A stretch of DNA of 12,387 nt from the NCBI GenBank assembly GCA_045650025.1, contig JAZRQR010000105.1, positions 1 to 12,387 of the forward strand, read 5' to 3'. The notes beneath the pieces were generated by a model. It was given only the letters and a program-made list of their open reading frames with translations, had not been told where the DNA came from and did no database searches. Shown here in pieces: positions 6,925 to 12,387 of the stretch (its first letter is position 1; each line of letters starts with the position of its first letter). The translations under genes and the position numbers were made by a program. This DNA comes from SVQP01 sp045650025 (GTDB taxonomy: Bacteria; Bacillota; Clostridia; Oscillospirales; CAG-272).

Positions 6925-6965
6925 AGCGGGACTGCCCCGGATTCTGAGGCAGCCCTGCTTTTTAA
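6925..6965. terminator. Bidirectional terminator between convergent genes
   Basis: A stem of about 12 bp (AGCGGGACTGCC at 6925-6936 with GGCAGCCCTGCT at 6948-6959) has one mismatch and one G-T pair. It is followed by TTTTTAA on the plus strand and by TTTTTT on the minus strand. It can end both the 112-aa gene and the CrtO-like gene, whose stop is at 6962-6964. Confidence 0.85.
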
Positions 6966-7603
6966 TTTGCGTTTTGTTGCACGCGTTTTTGTTCTCTTGA
7001 GAGGTTGCGCTCATATACGCGCATCAGCTGGGGGCGCACGTACCGCTGCACCATAACGGGCAGCACCTGCAGCACCAAATTGACCAGCGCCACCGGCAAC
7101 GCCACCCGCAAGCCCCAGCGCACGTCCGGCACTGCCAAGGACCACAGCCTTGGCAGTACGCAAAGTGCGGGCAGCGCAAGTCCTGCCACTGCGGAGATCA
7201 CGTGCATGAGCTCCGCATAGACCGACTCACGCATAAACGTCAACAGATACGCGTTGTCGTGAAAATCCAGCACACGGGACTTTTGAAATCCAACCAAAAG
7301 CCCGCCCGCCTCGGGAATCTTATCCTTCCAGGACACGATCCCCAGTTTTTTGTAAAGCTTCTTCTCCCATTTTGCCACGCGATACATACGCCGACGGGGA
7401 TCCACAGCCCCCTCGGGCAGCTTTCTTATTGCCATGGCTATCACGGCGTCCAGCGCGAAAGCAAGCGCGGTAAACAGAACGGACACGCCCACGTACACGA
7501 GCGTTGCCACGGGCGCGGAGCAGCCCGGCAGACCAACAAGTCCGTTGATCAGACCAATGAGCACGTTCCCCGCTACGATCGCAATGATATAATACCGAAA
7601 CAT
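6962..7603 (-). CDS. CrtO-like membrane acyltransferase family protein
   Basis: This 213-aa membrane protein has hydrophobic segments at about residues 4-26, 33-58, 132-153 and 165-187. The middle carries YRVAKWEKKLYKKLG followed by WKDKIPE. The C-terminal half carries RESVYAELMHV and VMVQRYVRPQLMRVYER. These match, from memory, the layout of Staphylococcus CrtO (RKWKHKI, ETKRAELIHW, IVQRYNRPRL), which puts a fatty acyl group on the glucose of a glycosylated carotenoid. No carotenoid gene is visible, so the acceptor is probably another glycosylated lipid. It is the last gene of the cassette, starting 6 nt after the PlsC-like stop. Its ribosome site is weak, which suggests dependence on translation of the upstream gene. 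Family membership is fairly likely; the reaction is inferred. Confidence 0.7.
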   Translation of the reverse strand: MFRYYIIAIVAGNVLIGLINGLVGLPGCSAPVATLVYVGVSVLFTALAFALDAVIAMAIRKLPEGAVDPRRRMYRVAKWEKKLYKKLGIVSWKDKIPEAGGLLVGFQKSRVLDFHDNAYLLTFMRESVYAELMHVISAVAGLALPALCVLPRLWSLAVPDVRWGLRVALPVALVNLVLQVLPVMVQRYVRPQLMRVYERNLSREQKRVQQNAN

Positions 7604-7609
7604 AAGCGT

Positions 7610-8455
7610 TTAACCCAGCGCGATCTTGTCGGGTGCCTTTTCGGGGTCGGCGGTCGAGTAGGTCAAGGCACAGCCGTACACCTGCTCGTACTTTGCTTTA
7701 CACATAGCAAAGTTTTTCTTTTTCATTCCCGCCACGTTGTCGTGACGGCGCAGGGTGGGATCGGGGTAGATCGGCGGCATCACATGCACCGTCAGATACA
7801 TTTCCTCAATTCCCTGCTCGCTCACCCTACCGCTGGGACGATAGGTAATAAACGTCGGAATCACGGGCACGTTGTTGCGCACGGCAAACGTGTACGCGCC
7901 GTCCTTATACACACGCGGCTTGGGGTAATTCCACCACATCGCCTGCTCGGGATAAATGACCACGAAATTATCGTGCTGCAAATACCAGTCCACCGCCCGG
8001 GTAAAGTGGCGCATGACGGCGGGATCATCCGAAAGCGGCAGCATGCCGCCCGCGCGCATGCCCTCGCCAAACGCGCCTTTCATATTGTTAAACGGCGCTG
8101 CCACGGTGTAGATCTTGCGCTTTTGCTTGCGAAACGCATGCTGCAGGGCAAGGCAATCAAACTTGTTGACGTGGTTGCAGGTGATGACCGCACTCTTGAT
8201 GCCCTGCGCGTTCTCGATGCCGTATACCTCGGGCTTGATGACGTCGCGCACGATCTTGCGGCGGAAGGGCTTTACCACAAAGCGATAACGCAAGCCGGTC
8301 CGGATCTTATCAAAGCCGCGGCGCACGTACGGGAAATCCTTGGTCACGGGCAACACGATGCTGTAATCCACAGGGTCAACGTGGCGATCAAACTCGCCAA
8401 GCACCTCGTATTTTTCAATGTCCGAGAGCACTTGTGCTCTGGTTTCTGCATCCAT
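7610..8455 (-). CDS. PlsC-like acyltransferase (lysophospholipid acyltransferase family)
   Basis: This is a 281-aa protein. The HX4D catalytic motif is NHVNKFD (H95, D100), and YPEQAMWW (about 168-175) takes the place of the usual PEGTR motif. AVRNNVPVIPTFI matches the later PlsC block that ends in a conserved proline. The family moves an acyl chain from acyl-ACP or acyl-CoA onto a lysolipid or similar hydroxyl at the membrane. An N-terminal extension of about 90 residues precedes the motif, and no strong membrane helix is seen. The ATG at 8453-8455 overlaps the stop of the glycosyltransferase (TGATG), so translation is coupled. A GTG at 8462-8464 is a possible longer start. PEQ instead of PEG suggests an acceptor other than ordinary lysophosphatidate, as does its place between a glycosyltransferase and a CrtO-like gene. 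Confidence 0.85.
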   Translation of the reverse strand: MDAETRAQVLSDIEKYEVLGEFDRHVDPVDYSIVLPVTKDFPYVRRGFDKIRTGLRYRFVVKPFRRKIVRDVIKPEVYGIENAQGIKSAVITCNHVNKFDCLALQHAFRKQKRKIYTVAAPFNNMKGAFGEGMRAGGMLPLSDDPAVMRHFTRAVDWYLQHDNFVVIYPEQAMWWNYPKPRVYKDGAYTFAVRNNVPVIPTFITYRPSGRVSEQGIEEMYLTVHVMPPIYPDPTLRRHDNVAGMKKKNFAMCKAKYEQVYGCALTYSTADPEKAPDKIALG

Positions 8456-9753
8456 CACGGACACTCACCCTCTTTCCTTGTAAAGTCTGCACGATCAATC
8501 GCCTCCCAGGTGTTCCTGCCCTTTTTGGAAAACAGCGCGCGGCGCATGATCGGAATATACCCCATATAATACACGGGGTGCGCGAAGATCAAGCCAATTT
8601 TATAGGGAAACGACAGCCCGATGACCTTCCAATCGGACAGCACGGCAAATACCGTAGGGATCAGAAAATACACGTAAATTGCGCCTATGCCAACAGCACA
8701 GCCAAGCAGCGCCTGCCACCAAAGCGGACTGGCACATACCAAGAGCACAAGAGCGAGCACCAGGCTGACGGCAGCATACACCAGCGCCGTGCCAACCAGT
8801 CCGTACACAATGTTGAGATTGGTGGCGTGATAGCGCTGCATGCGCTGCTGACGGGTGCTGCCCTTTTGCAGCTTCTGATCAATACGCGGCATGTAGAGGC
8901 GGTCGCTATCCACCACGCCGGTCATCCAGCGCAGTCTGCGCTTGTTGGTCACGCGCAGCTCGGTTGCCTCCTCCATATACACAATGGCATGCTGGTAATA
9001 GTAGGTGCGGTAGCCCGAGAGCACGGTGTCCATCATCAGCTCCACGTCCTCGGTCAGCGTGCTTTGATACGGCCAACCGCCGTTCTTGCGCACAAGCTCG
9101 GCACGCATCAGAAATCCCGTGCCCACAATAAAGCAGGGGTAGCCGTGCTTGGTCTTGTAGTAGTTTCCAAGGTTGTCCATCAGCGTCCAGATCACGCCGT
9201 TGCAGCAAGCAGACAGCGTGCGCGTGCGCTTGTCGCCGAAAAAGTAATTTTTCACGCGCTTTTTGGACACGATGATATCCGCGCCCGTGCCCATGGCGTT
9301 GTTCATCTCGGCAAGGTAGGCGTCATCCAGCACGGTGTCCGCGTCGATGACGATATACGCGTCATACACCTGCGCATCCTCTGCCAGGATCTGTCTAAGG
9401 CAGCCGTCCAGCGCGTCTCCCTTTTTGGTCTGCCCGCTGACCACCACGGGCACGTAACCGCGCGCCTTGGTCATGTCCACAGTGGGATCGCTCGCGTCGT
9501 CCACCACCACAAACACCGAAAATTGGTCGCGGTCGTAGGTCTGGCGCGCAAGGCTGTCAAACAGCGGCGTAATGCTCGCGCTCTCGTTTTTGGCAGGCAC
9601 AATGACCGCCAGGCGGTTTTTATGCGCATTGTGCAAGCGCTCTTGCTTGCCAAAGGCATACAGCCAGCACTTGGCGCGGGGCAGATATAACAGAATGCCG
9701 ATCAGCGATACTGAGCAAAATACGGCAAATAAACAATGCAGAAAAACTTCCAA
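8455..9753 (-). CDS. Membrane-bound family 2 glycosyltransferase
   Basis: This is a 432-aa GT2 enzyme. An N-terminal membrane segment (about 5-24) leads into the GT-A domain at about 47-280. AVIVPAKNE is at 49-57, VVVDDAS at 82-88, the metal-binding DAD at 137-139 (IDADT), TED at 234-236 as catalytic base region, and RRLRW at 272-276, the R/QXXRW-type motif. At least two further membrane segments follow (about 312-335 and 340-362). This is the layout of BcsA/NodC/ceramide-glucosyltransferase-like enzymes, which transfer sugar from a nucleotide sugar to a lipid or growing chain at the membrane. The TTG start is set by GGAGAGG at 9758-9764 and keeps the first membrane helix. It is the first gene of the cassette behind a near-consensus promoter. 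Whether it makes a polymer or adds a single sugar cannot be told. Confidence 0.9.
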   Translation of the reverse strand: MEVFLHCLFAVFCSVSLIGILLYLPRAKCWLYAFGKQERLHNAHKNRLAVIVPAKNESASITPLFDSLARQTYDRDQFSVFVVVDDASDPTVDMTKARGYVPVVVSGQTKKGDALDGCLRQILAEDAQVYDAYIVIDADTVLDDAYLAEMNNAMGTGADIIVSKKRVKNYFFGDKRTRTLSACCNGVIWTLMDNLGNYYKTKHGYPCFIVGTGFLMRAELVRKNGGWPYQSTLTEDVELMMDTVLSGYRTYYYQHAIVYMEEATELRVTNKRRLRWMTGVVDSDRLYMPRIDQKLQKGSTRQQRMQRYHATNLNIVYGLVGTALVYAAVSLVLALVLLVCASPLWWQALLGCAVGIGAIYVYFLIPTVFAVLSDWKVIGLSFPYKIGLIFAHPVYYMGYIPIMRRALFSKKGRNTWEAIDRADFTRKEGECP

Positions 9754-9757
9754 AGCG

Positions 9758-9764
9758 CCTCTCC
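9758..9764 (-). promoter_or_regulatory. Ribosome binding site supporting a TTG start
   Basis: GGAGAGG lies 4 nt before the TTG at 9751-9753 (7 nt if counted from GGAG). There is no in-frame ATG between this site and the first membrane helix, so TTG is taken as the start. Confidence 0.7.
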
Positions 9765-9789
9765 AATCTGTAATGTGGTTTTCGAAACC

Positions 9790-9818
9790 ATTTTATCACG
9801 CTAACATTACTTTGTCAA
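9790..9818 (-). promoter_or_regulatory. Near-consensus sigma-A promoter of the GT2-PlsC-CrtO cassette
   Basis: TTGACA (9813-9818) and TAAAAT (9790-9795) are 17 nt apart, with TG one base before the -10. An AT-rich stretch upstream (9819-9836) could act as an UP element. The leader is about 30 nt. It suggests strong vegetative expression of the cassette. Confidence 0.85.
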
Positions 9819-9917
9819 TAGTTTTTTATAATTTTATGGGTTGTTCCCATTCTCTTCACAGTATTCCCACAAATTGCGCCCCTCACACACCGCCCCGCCC
9901 GGGTGCGCACGTTCGAC

Positions 9918-9944
9918 ACGATTTTCCGGTCTTCGTCATATACT
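9918..9944 (+). promoter_or_regulatory. Candidate sporulation promoter (sigma-E or sigma-K type) of cotJABC
   Basis: CATATACT (9937-9944) resembles the sigma-E -10 (CATACAnT), with one change, and also the sigma-K -10 (CATAnnnTA). An AC at 9918-9919 is 17 nt upstream, as for sigma-K. No good sigma-E -35 is seen. The B. subtilis cotJ operon is sigma-E dependent, which favours that factor. Neither can be settled by eye. Confidence 0.45.
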
Positions 9945-9947
9945 GCC

Positions 9948-9965
9948 ATTGAGCACGTGCTCAAT
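9948..9965. promoter_or_regulatory. 18-bp perfect palindrome in the cotJABC leader
   Basis: ATTGAGCACGTGCTCAAT is a perfect inverted repeat with a CACGTG centre. It lies between the candidate -10 and the ribosome site of cotJA, at the expected transcription start. As DNA it could be an operator. As RNA it could form a 7-bp stem with an ACGT loop about 8 nt before the Shine-Dalgarno. Confidence 0.5.
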
Positions 9966-9986
9966 TTTCGCACAGGAGGAACCAAC

Positions 9987-10277
9987 ATGTACGCACAAAG
10001 AAGCAGCGCAGGGCGCATCCGCGAGCACGCCGATTACGCCACGCTGCGACAAAATCAGGGCATGCGGGATTGCGGCTGCCGCGCAGATCTGCCCGTTGCC
10101 AACGTCACACCCTCTGCCCCTTCAACCCCCACCTGCCTTGCAGACTATCCCTTGGCAATGGTATACGCGCCCGAGCAAGCCTTTGCCGATCTTTACGAAT
10201 GCGAGCAATGGCTGGAAAAGGGCACCCTATTCAAAGCGCTGGACTTCCCCTTTCGGGGCGCGCGGAAAGGACGGTAA
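9987..10277 (+). CDS. cotJA: Spore coat associated protein CotJA
   Basis: This 96-aa small protein of the inner spore coat carries the CotJA core at about residues 54-89: YPLAMVYAPEQAFADLYECE, then a short helix and KGTLFKALDFPF. The N-terminal 50 residues are a low-complexity, Cys-, Pro- and Thr-containing extension longer than in Bacillus CotJA, as is common in Clostridia. The ATG at 9987 has AGGAGGA at 9974-9980, 6 nt upstream. A longer reading from 9903 was rejected because it begins before the likely promoter. CotJA is needed for CotJC to enter the spore in B. subtilis. It is the first gene of the operon, 3 nt before cotJB. Confidence 0.9.
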   Translation: MYAQRSSAGRIREHADYATLRQNQGMRDCGCRADLPVANVTPSAPSTPTCLADYPLAMVYAPEQAFADLYECEQWLEKGTLFKALDFPFRGARKGR

Positions 10278-10280
10278 GCC

Positions 10281-10556
10281 ATGGATATGACGCAAAGCAA
10301 AGAATGCAAGCAGCTTTACGCCAAGCTGCAGCGATTGGATTTCGCCATTGTGGAGCTTGCGCTGTACCTTGACAGCTATCCCGACAACGCAGCCGCCCTG
10401 GACTACTACCGCAAGCTGATCGCCGAGCGCGAGACAGTGGCAAACGCCTACGCGCAGGCTTGCGGTCCTATGACCATTTACGACAACAAAAACCCCGCAC
10501 TTTGGGAGTGGGGGCAAAGCCCTTGGCCTTGGCAAAACGACAAGTTTGGAGGATAA
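10281..10556 (+). CDS. cotJB: Spore coat protein CotJB
   Basis: This 91-aa protein contains LQRLDFAIVELALYLDSYPDN near the N-terminus and a Trp-rich C-terminus ending in WEWGQSPWPWQND, both CotJB hallmarks. Length matches the family. Its function is not known beyond assembly of the CotJ coat complex with CotJA and CotJC. It starts 3 nt after cotJA with GGAAAGGA about 9 nt upstream. It ends 3 nt before cotJC, and its last codons contain the cotJC ribosome site GGAGG (10548-10552). Confidence 0.92.
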   Translation: MDMTQSKECKQLYAKLQRLDFAIVELALYLDSYPDNAAALDYYRKLIAERETVANAYAQACGPMTIYDNKNPALWEWGQSPWPWQNDKFGG

Positions 10557-10559
10557 GAT

Positions 10560-11153
10560 ATGTGGATCTATGAACGCAAGCTGCAATACCCCGTTAACAT
10601 CAAAACGCCAAATCCCAAGCTGGCAAGCGCCATTATCACGCAGCTTGGCGGCCCCGACGGCGAGCTGGGCGCTTCCCTGCGCTATCTCAATCAGCGCTTT
10701 TCTATGCCCGACAAGGAGGTCATCGGAACGCTAACCGATATCGGTACAGAGGAGCTGGCGCATATGGAGATGATCGCGTCCATCGTATACCAGCTGACGC
10801 GCAATCTCTCCGAAAAGGAGATCTCCGAGAGCCCCTTTGCCTCGTATTTTGTGGATCACACCACCGGCGTCTACCCCGTCAGCGCGGCAGGCGTGCCGTT
10901 TGATACCAAGTACCTTGCCGTCAAGGGCGACCCGATTGCCGATCTGAACGAAGACCTTGCCGCCGAGCAAAAGGCGCGCGTGACCTATGACAACATCCTA
11001 CGCCTTGCCGATGACCCCGACGTTAAGGACGTCATCCGTTTCCTGCGCCAGCGCGAGCTTGTGCACTACCAGCGCTTCGCCGAAGCCCTGAACAAGACCC
11101 GCGAGGGCTTGGATCGCAAGAATTACTACGCATATAACCCCGCGTTTGACTAA
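10560..11153 (+). CDS. cotJC: CotJC, manganese-catalase-like spore coat protein
   Basis: This 197-aa protein is of the di-manganese catalase fold. MWIYERKLQYPV opens it, as in CotJC proteins. The likely metal ligands are all present: E35 (GPDGELGASL), E65 and H68 (TEELAHME), E136 (AAEQKAR), and E166 and H169 (RELVHY). The reaction in true catalases is breakdown of hydrogen peroxide; in the coat it may protect the forming spore. It is shorter than full manganese catalases (about 270-300), which is normal for CotJC. It closes the cotJABC operon and is followed by a hairpin terminator. Confidence 0.95.
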   Translation: MWIYERKLQYPVNIKTPNPKLASAIITQLGGPDGELGASLRYLNQRFSMPDKEVIGTLTDIGTEELAHMEMIASIVYQLTRNLSEKEISESPFASYFVDHTTGVYPVSAAGVPFDTKYLAVKGDPIADLNEDLAAEQKARVTYDNILRLADDPDVKDVIRFLRQRELVHYQRFAEALNKTREGLDRKNYYAYNPAFD

Positions 11154-11168
11154 CCCCCAATAAAAATC

Positions 11169-11205
11169 AGGACGGCTCCGATTTTCGAGCCGTCCTATTT
11201 ACTTT
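11169..11205 (+). terminator. Intrinsic terminator after cotJC
   Basis: A 10-bp perfect stem (AGGACGGCTC at 11169-11178 with GAGCCGTCCT at 11187-11196) with an 8-nt loop is followed by ATTTACTTT, a weak T-tract. The T-tract overlaps the -35 of the next promoter. Confidence 0.82.
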
Positions 11206-11226
11206 CCGGGGATTTCATGCTATAAT
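11198..11226 (+). promoter_or_regulatory. Sigma-A promoter of the HExxH protein gene
   Basis: TTTACT (11198-11203) is a moderate -35 placed 17 nt before a perfect TATAAT (11221-11226), with TG at 11218-11219 making an extended -10. The leader is about 47 nt. Confidence 0.72.
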
Positions 11227-11279
11227 GTATTTGATTGGAACGACCTGACATCAGACAACCGTTTTGAAGGAGATGCCAC

Positions 11280-12302
11280 ATGGATTTACGGACACTATAT
11301 ACCGAAGTCAAACAGCACATCGACACGCTTGATTTTTCCAAGCTCTGGAACGGCTTTGCACCGCTGAAATTTGCGCTTTATACCACCGACGCGTGCTTTT
11401 TTGATGGCGCCTACGTGCCCAAGACCGATGCGTTTTGCGCCAATACCGCGATTCTGTACCAAGGCGAATGGATCGCCATCTGGTACGTGCAGGATCAGCC
11501 TGACACACGCGTGCTCGCCTCCAAAATGGTGCACGAAATGTTCCATGGATTCCAGATGATGCACGGGGACAGCCGTTTCCCCGACGAGTTGGATGCCTTG
11601 TACCACTACCGATATGATGCGGAAAATTTGGATCTCAAGCTGCAGGAAAACCACCTGCTCTGCGCGTTGTCGGAGCAATTTGACGCGCAGGCGTTCCGCG
11701 AATTCCTGCAGATCCGCAAATACCGCTCCGCAGCCTTTCCGTATGCCTTTGCCTACGAATCCTGCGTTGAGCAGATCGAGGGCAGTGCCAATTTCGTAGA
11801 GCTGCAATGCTTAAAGCAGCTGTCTGCCGAGCTGTTTGAGAAAAAGCGCGCGGCAATTTTGGAAAGAATCACCGATCCTGCCAACCTGCTGCCCGTTCGC
11901 ATTATCTGCTACGACGTTGGTGCGTTGCTTTTGTCCGTTCTGGTGGACAATCACATTGCCTTTGACCAAGGCTTTGCGCCCGTTCCCTTTGCGCAAGCCC
12001 TGCTTGACGGCGCGGTCGGAAAAGCCCCCACGCCCGCCTATGACGTAAAAGAGCAGCTGGACGCATACACTGCCAAGGCAAAGCAAACCATTGCCGCAGC
12101 ACTGGAGAAAAACGACCTTGTGACCGATACCCCGTGTGACCTCTTGGGCGTCAACGTATACGACGCGGTCTTTTATGAGAATTATATCATCAGCACGTAT
12201 TTCGTCATGTTCGGCTCCGAGAGTGCGCCGCGATTGGAATACGGTGATTTTGTCATCCAAACGCCCGCGTATAAGAACATTGCAAAGATTTACAGAGTAT
12301 AA
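11280..12302 (+). CDS. Uncharacterised HExxH zinc-protease-like protein
   Basis: I do not recognise this 340-aa protein by name. It has a clear zinc-protease motif, VHEMFHGFQ, with H85, E86 and H89. About 75 residues later it has ESCVEQIEGSANFVELQ, where E164 or E167 could be the third zinc ligand, as in gluzincin-type HExxH...E enzymes. There is no signal peptide and no convincing membrane helix, so it is likely cytoplasmic. The C-terminal part (about 200-340) shows no motif I can assign. The ATG is supported by GAAGGAGA at 11266-11273, 6 nt upstream. It has its own sigma-A promoter and so is expressed separately from cotJABC, despite being next to it. Peptidase activity is inferred from the motif only. 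Confidence 0.85.
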   Translation: MDLRTLYTEVKQHIDTLDFSKLWNGFAPLKFALYTTDACFFDGAYVPKTDAFCANTAILYQGEWIAIWYVQDQPDTRVLASKMVHEMFHGFQMMHGDSRFPDELDALYHYRYDAENLDLKLQENHLLCALSEQFDAQAFREFLQIRKYRSAAFPYAFAYESCVEQIEGSANFVELQCLKQLSAELFEKKRAAILERITDPANLLPVRIICYDVGALLLSVLVDNHIAFDQGFAPVPFAQALLDGAVGKAPTPAYDVKEQLDAYTAKAKQTIAAALEKNDLVTDTPCDLLGVNVYDAVFYENYIISTYFVMFGSESAPRLEYGDFVIQTPAYKNIAKIYRV

Positions 12303-12352
12303 AAAAAGACTGCTTCATCGGGCTGATAAATTAGCGAAAAAAAGAACAAGAC

Positions 12353-12383
12353 GAATGCAGAAGTCTATATGGCTTCTGCGTTC
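12353..12383 (+). terminator. Hairpin at the window edge, probable terminator
   Basis: GAATGCAGAAG (12353-12363) pairs with CTTCTGCGTTC (12373-12383) through 11 bp including one T-G pair. It can extend two more pairs to leave a TATAT loop. TGTT follows and the window ends, so the T-tract cannot be judged. It lies 50 nt after the stop of the HExxH gene; the 12303-12352 gap is A-rich and otherwise featureless. Confidence 0.55.
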
Positions 12384-12387
12384 TGTT

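Noticed and set aside
6962..7603. Naming the CrtO-like gene crtO and inferring a pigment
   Set aside because: No carotenoid gene is present, and the resemblance is to the family only.
8434..9690. A 418-codon plus-strand open frame opposite the GT2 gene
   Set aside because: It is His-rich, without motifs, and mirrors a clear glycosyltransferase; the same holds for the long plus-strand frames at 7202-8569 and 56-1090.
9903..9986. Longer CotJA starting at 9903
   Set aside because: The added residues overlap the likely promoter and palindrome, while AGGAGGA sits just before the ATG at 9987.
1..12387. CRISPR array, tRNA or rRNA
   Set aside because: No regularly spaced repeats, cloverleaf or conserved rRNA segments were seen on either strand.

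Overview
The window looks like chromosomal DNA from a spore-forming member of the class Clostridia (Bacillota), probably a gut Oscillospiraceae/Ruminococcaceae-type organism. The evidence is a cotJABC spore-coat operon, a dockerin-bearing lipoprotein, a type II thymidine kinase, AGGAGG-type ribosome binding sites, short intergenic gaps and consensus sigma-A promoters, several with an extended -10. Taxonomy is inferred from gene content and style only; no rRNA gene is present. Nothing proves a plasmid, phage or integrated element.

Left block (1-5001, all minus strand, read right to left): peptidase T (pepT), thymidine kinase (tdk), uridine kinase (udk), a secreted transglutaminase-like lipoprotein with a C-terminal dockerin, and the first 341 codons of a GH106-like glycoside hydrolase that runs off the left edge. 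Gaps are 3 nt, an 8-nt overlap, 36 nt and 46 nt, so one transcript is plausible. It would start from a good extended -10 promoter at 5095-5123. The first three genes suggest peptide and nucleoside salvage; the last two suggest handling of extracellular polymers and glycans.

Centre (5175-6406, plus strand): luxS and the MTA/SAH nucleosidase gene overlap by 8 nt and share one promoter and one strong terminator. Together they convert S-adenosylhomocysteine to adenine, homocysteine and the AI-2 precursor DPD. A short repeat-like tract follows, then a monocistronic 112-aa gene resembling small clostridial phage structural genes, with its own promoter and terminator.

Right-centre (6962-9818, minus strand): a three-gene lipid/glycan cassette transcribed from a near-perfect promoter. 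It encodes a membrane GT2 glycosyltransferase, a PlsC-like acyltransferase and a membrane protein resembling CrtO, the acyltransferase that finishes staphyloxanthin. No carotenoid gene is in view. This is the best candidate for an undescribed pathway, possibly an acylated glycolipid.

Right end (9937-12387, plus strand): cotJA-cotJB-cotJC (manganese-catalase-like coat protein) with a sporulation-type -10 and an 18-bp perfect palindrome in the leader, then a terminator. An unrecognised 340-aa protein with an HExxH zinc-protease motif follows, with its own sigma-A promoter, and a hairpin lies at the window edge. No stretch longer than about 300 bases lacks a gene. I see no tRNA, rRNA, CRISPR array or insertion sequence.
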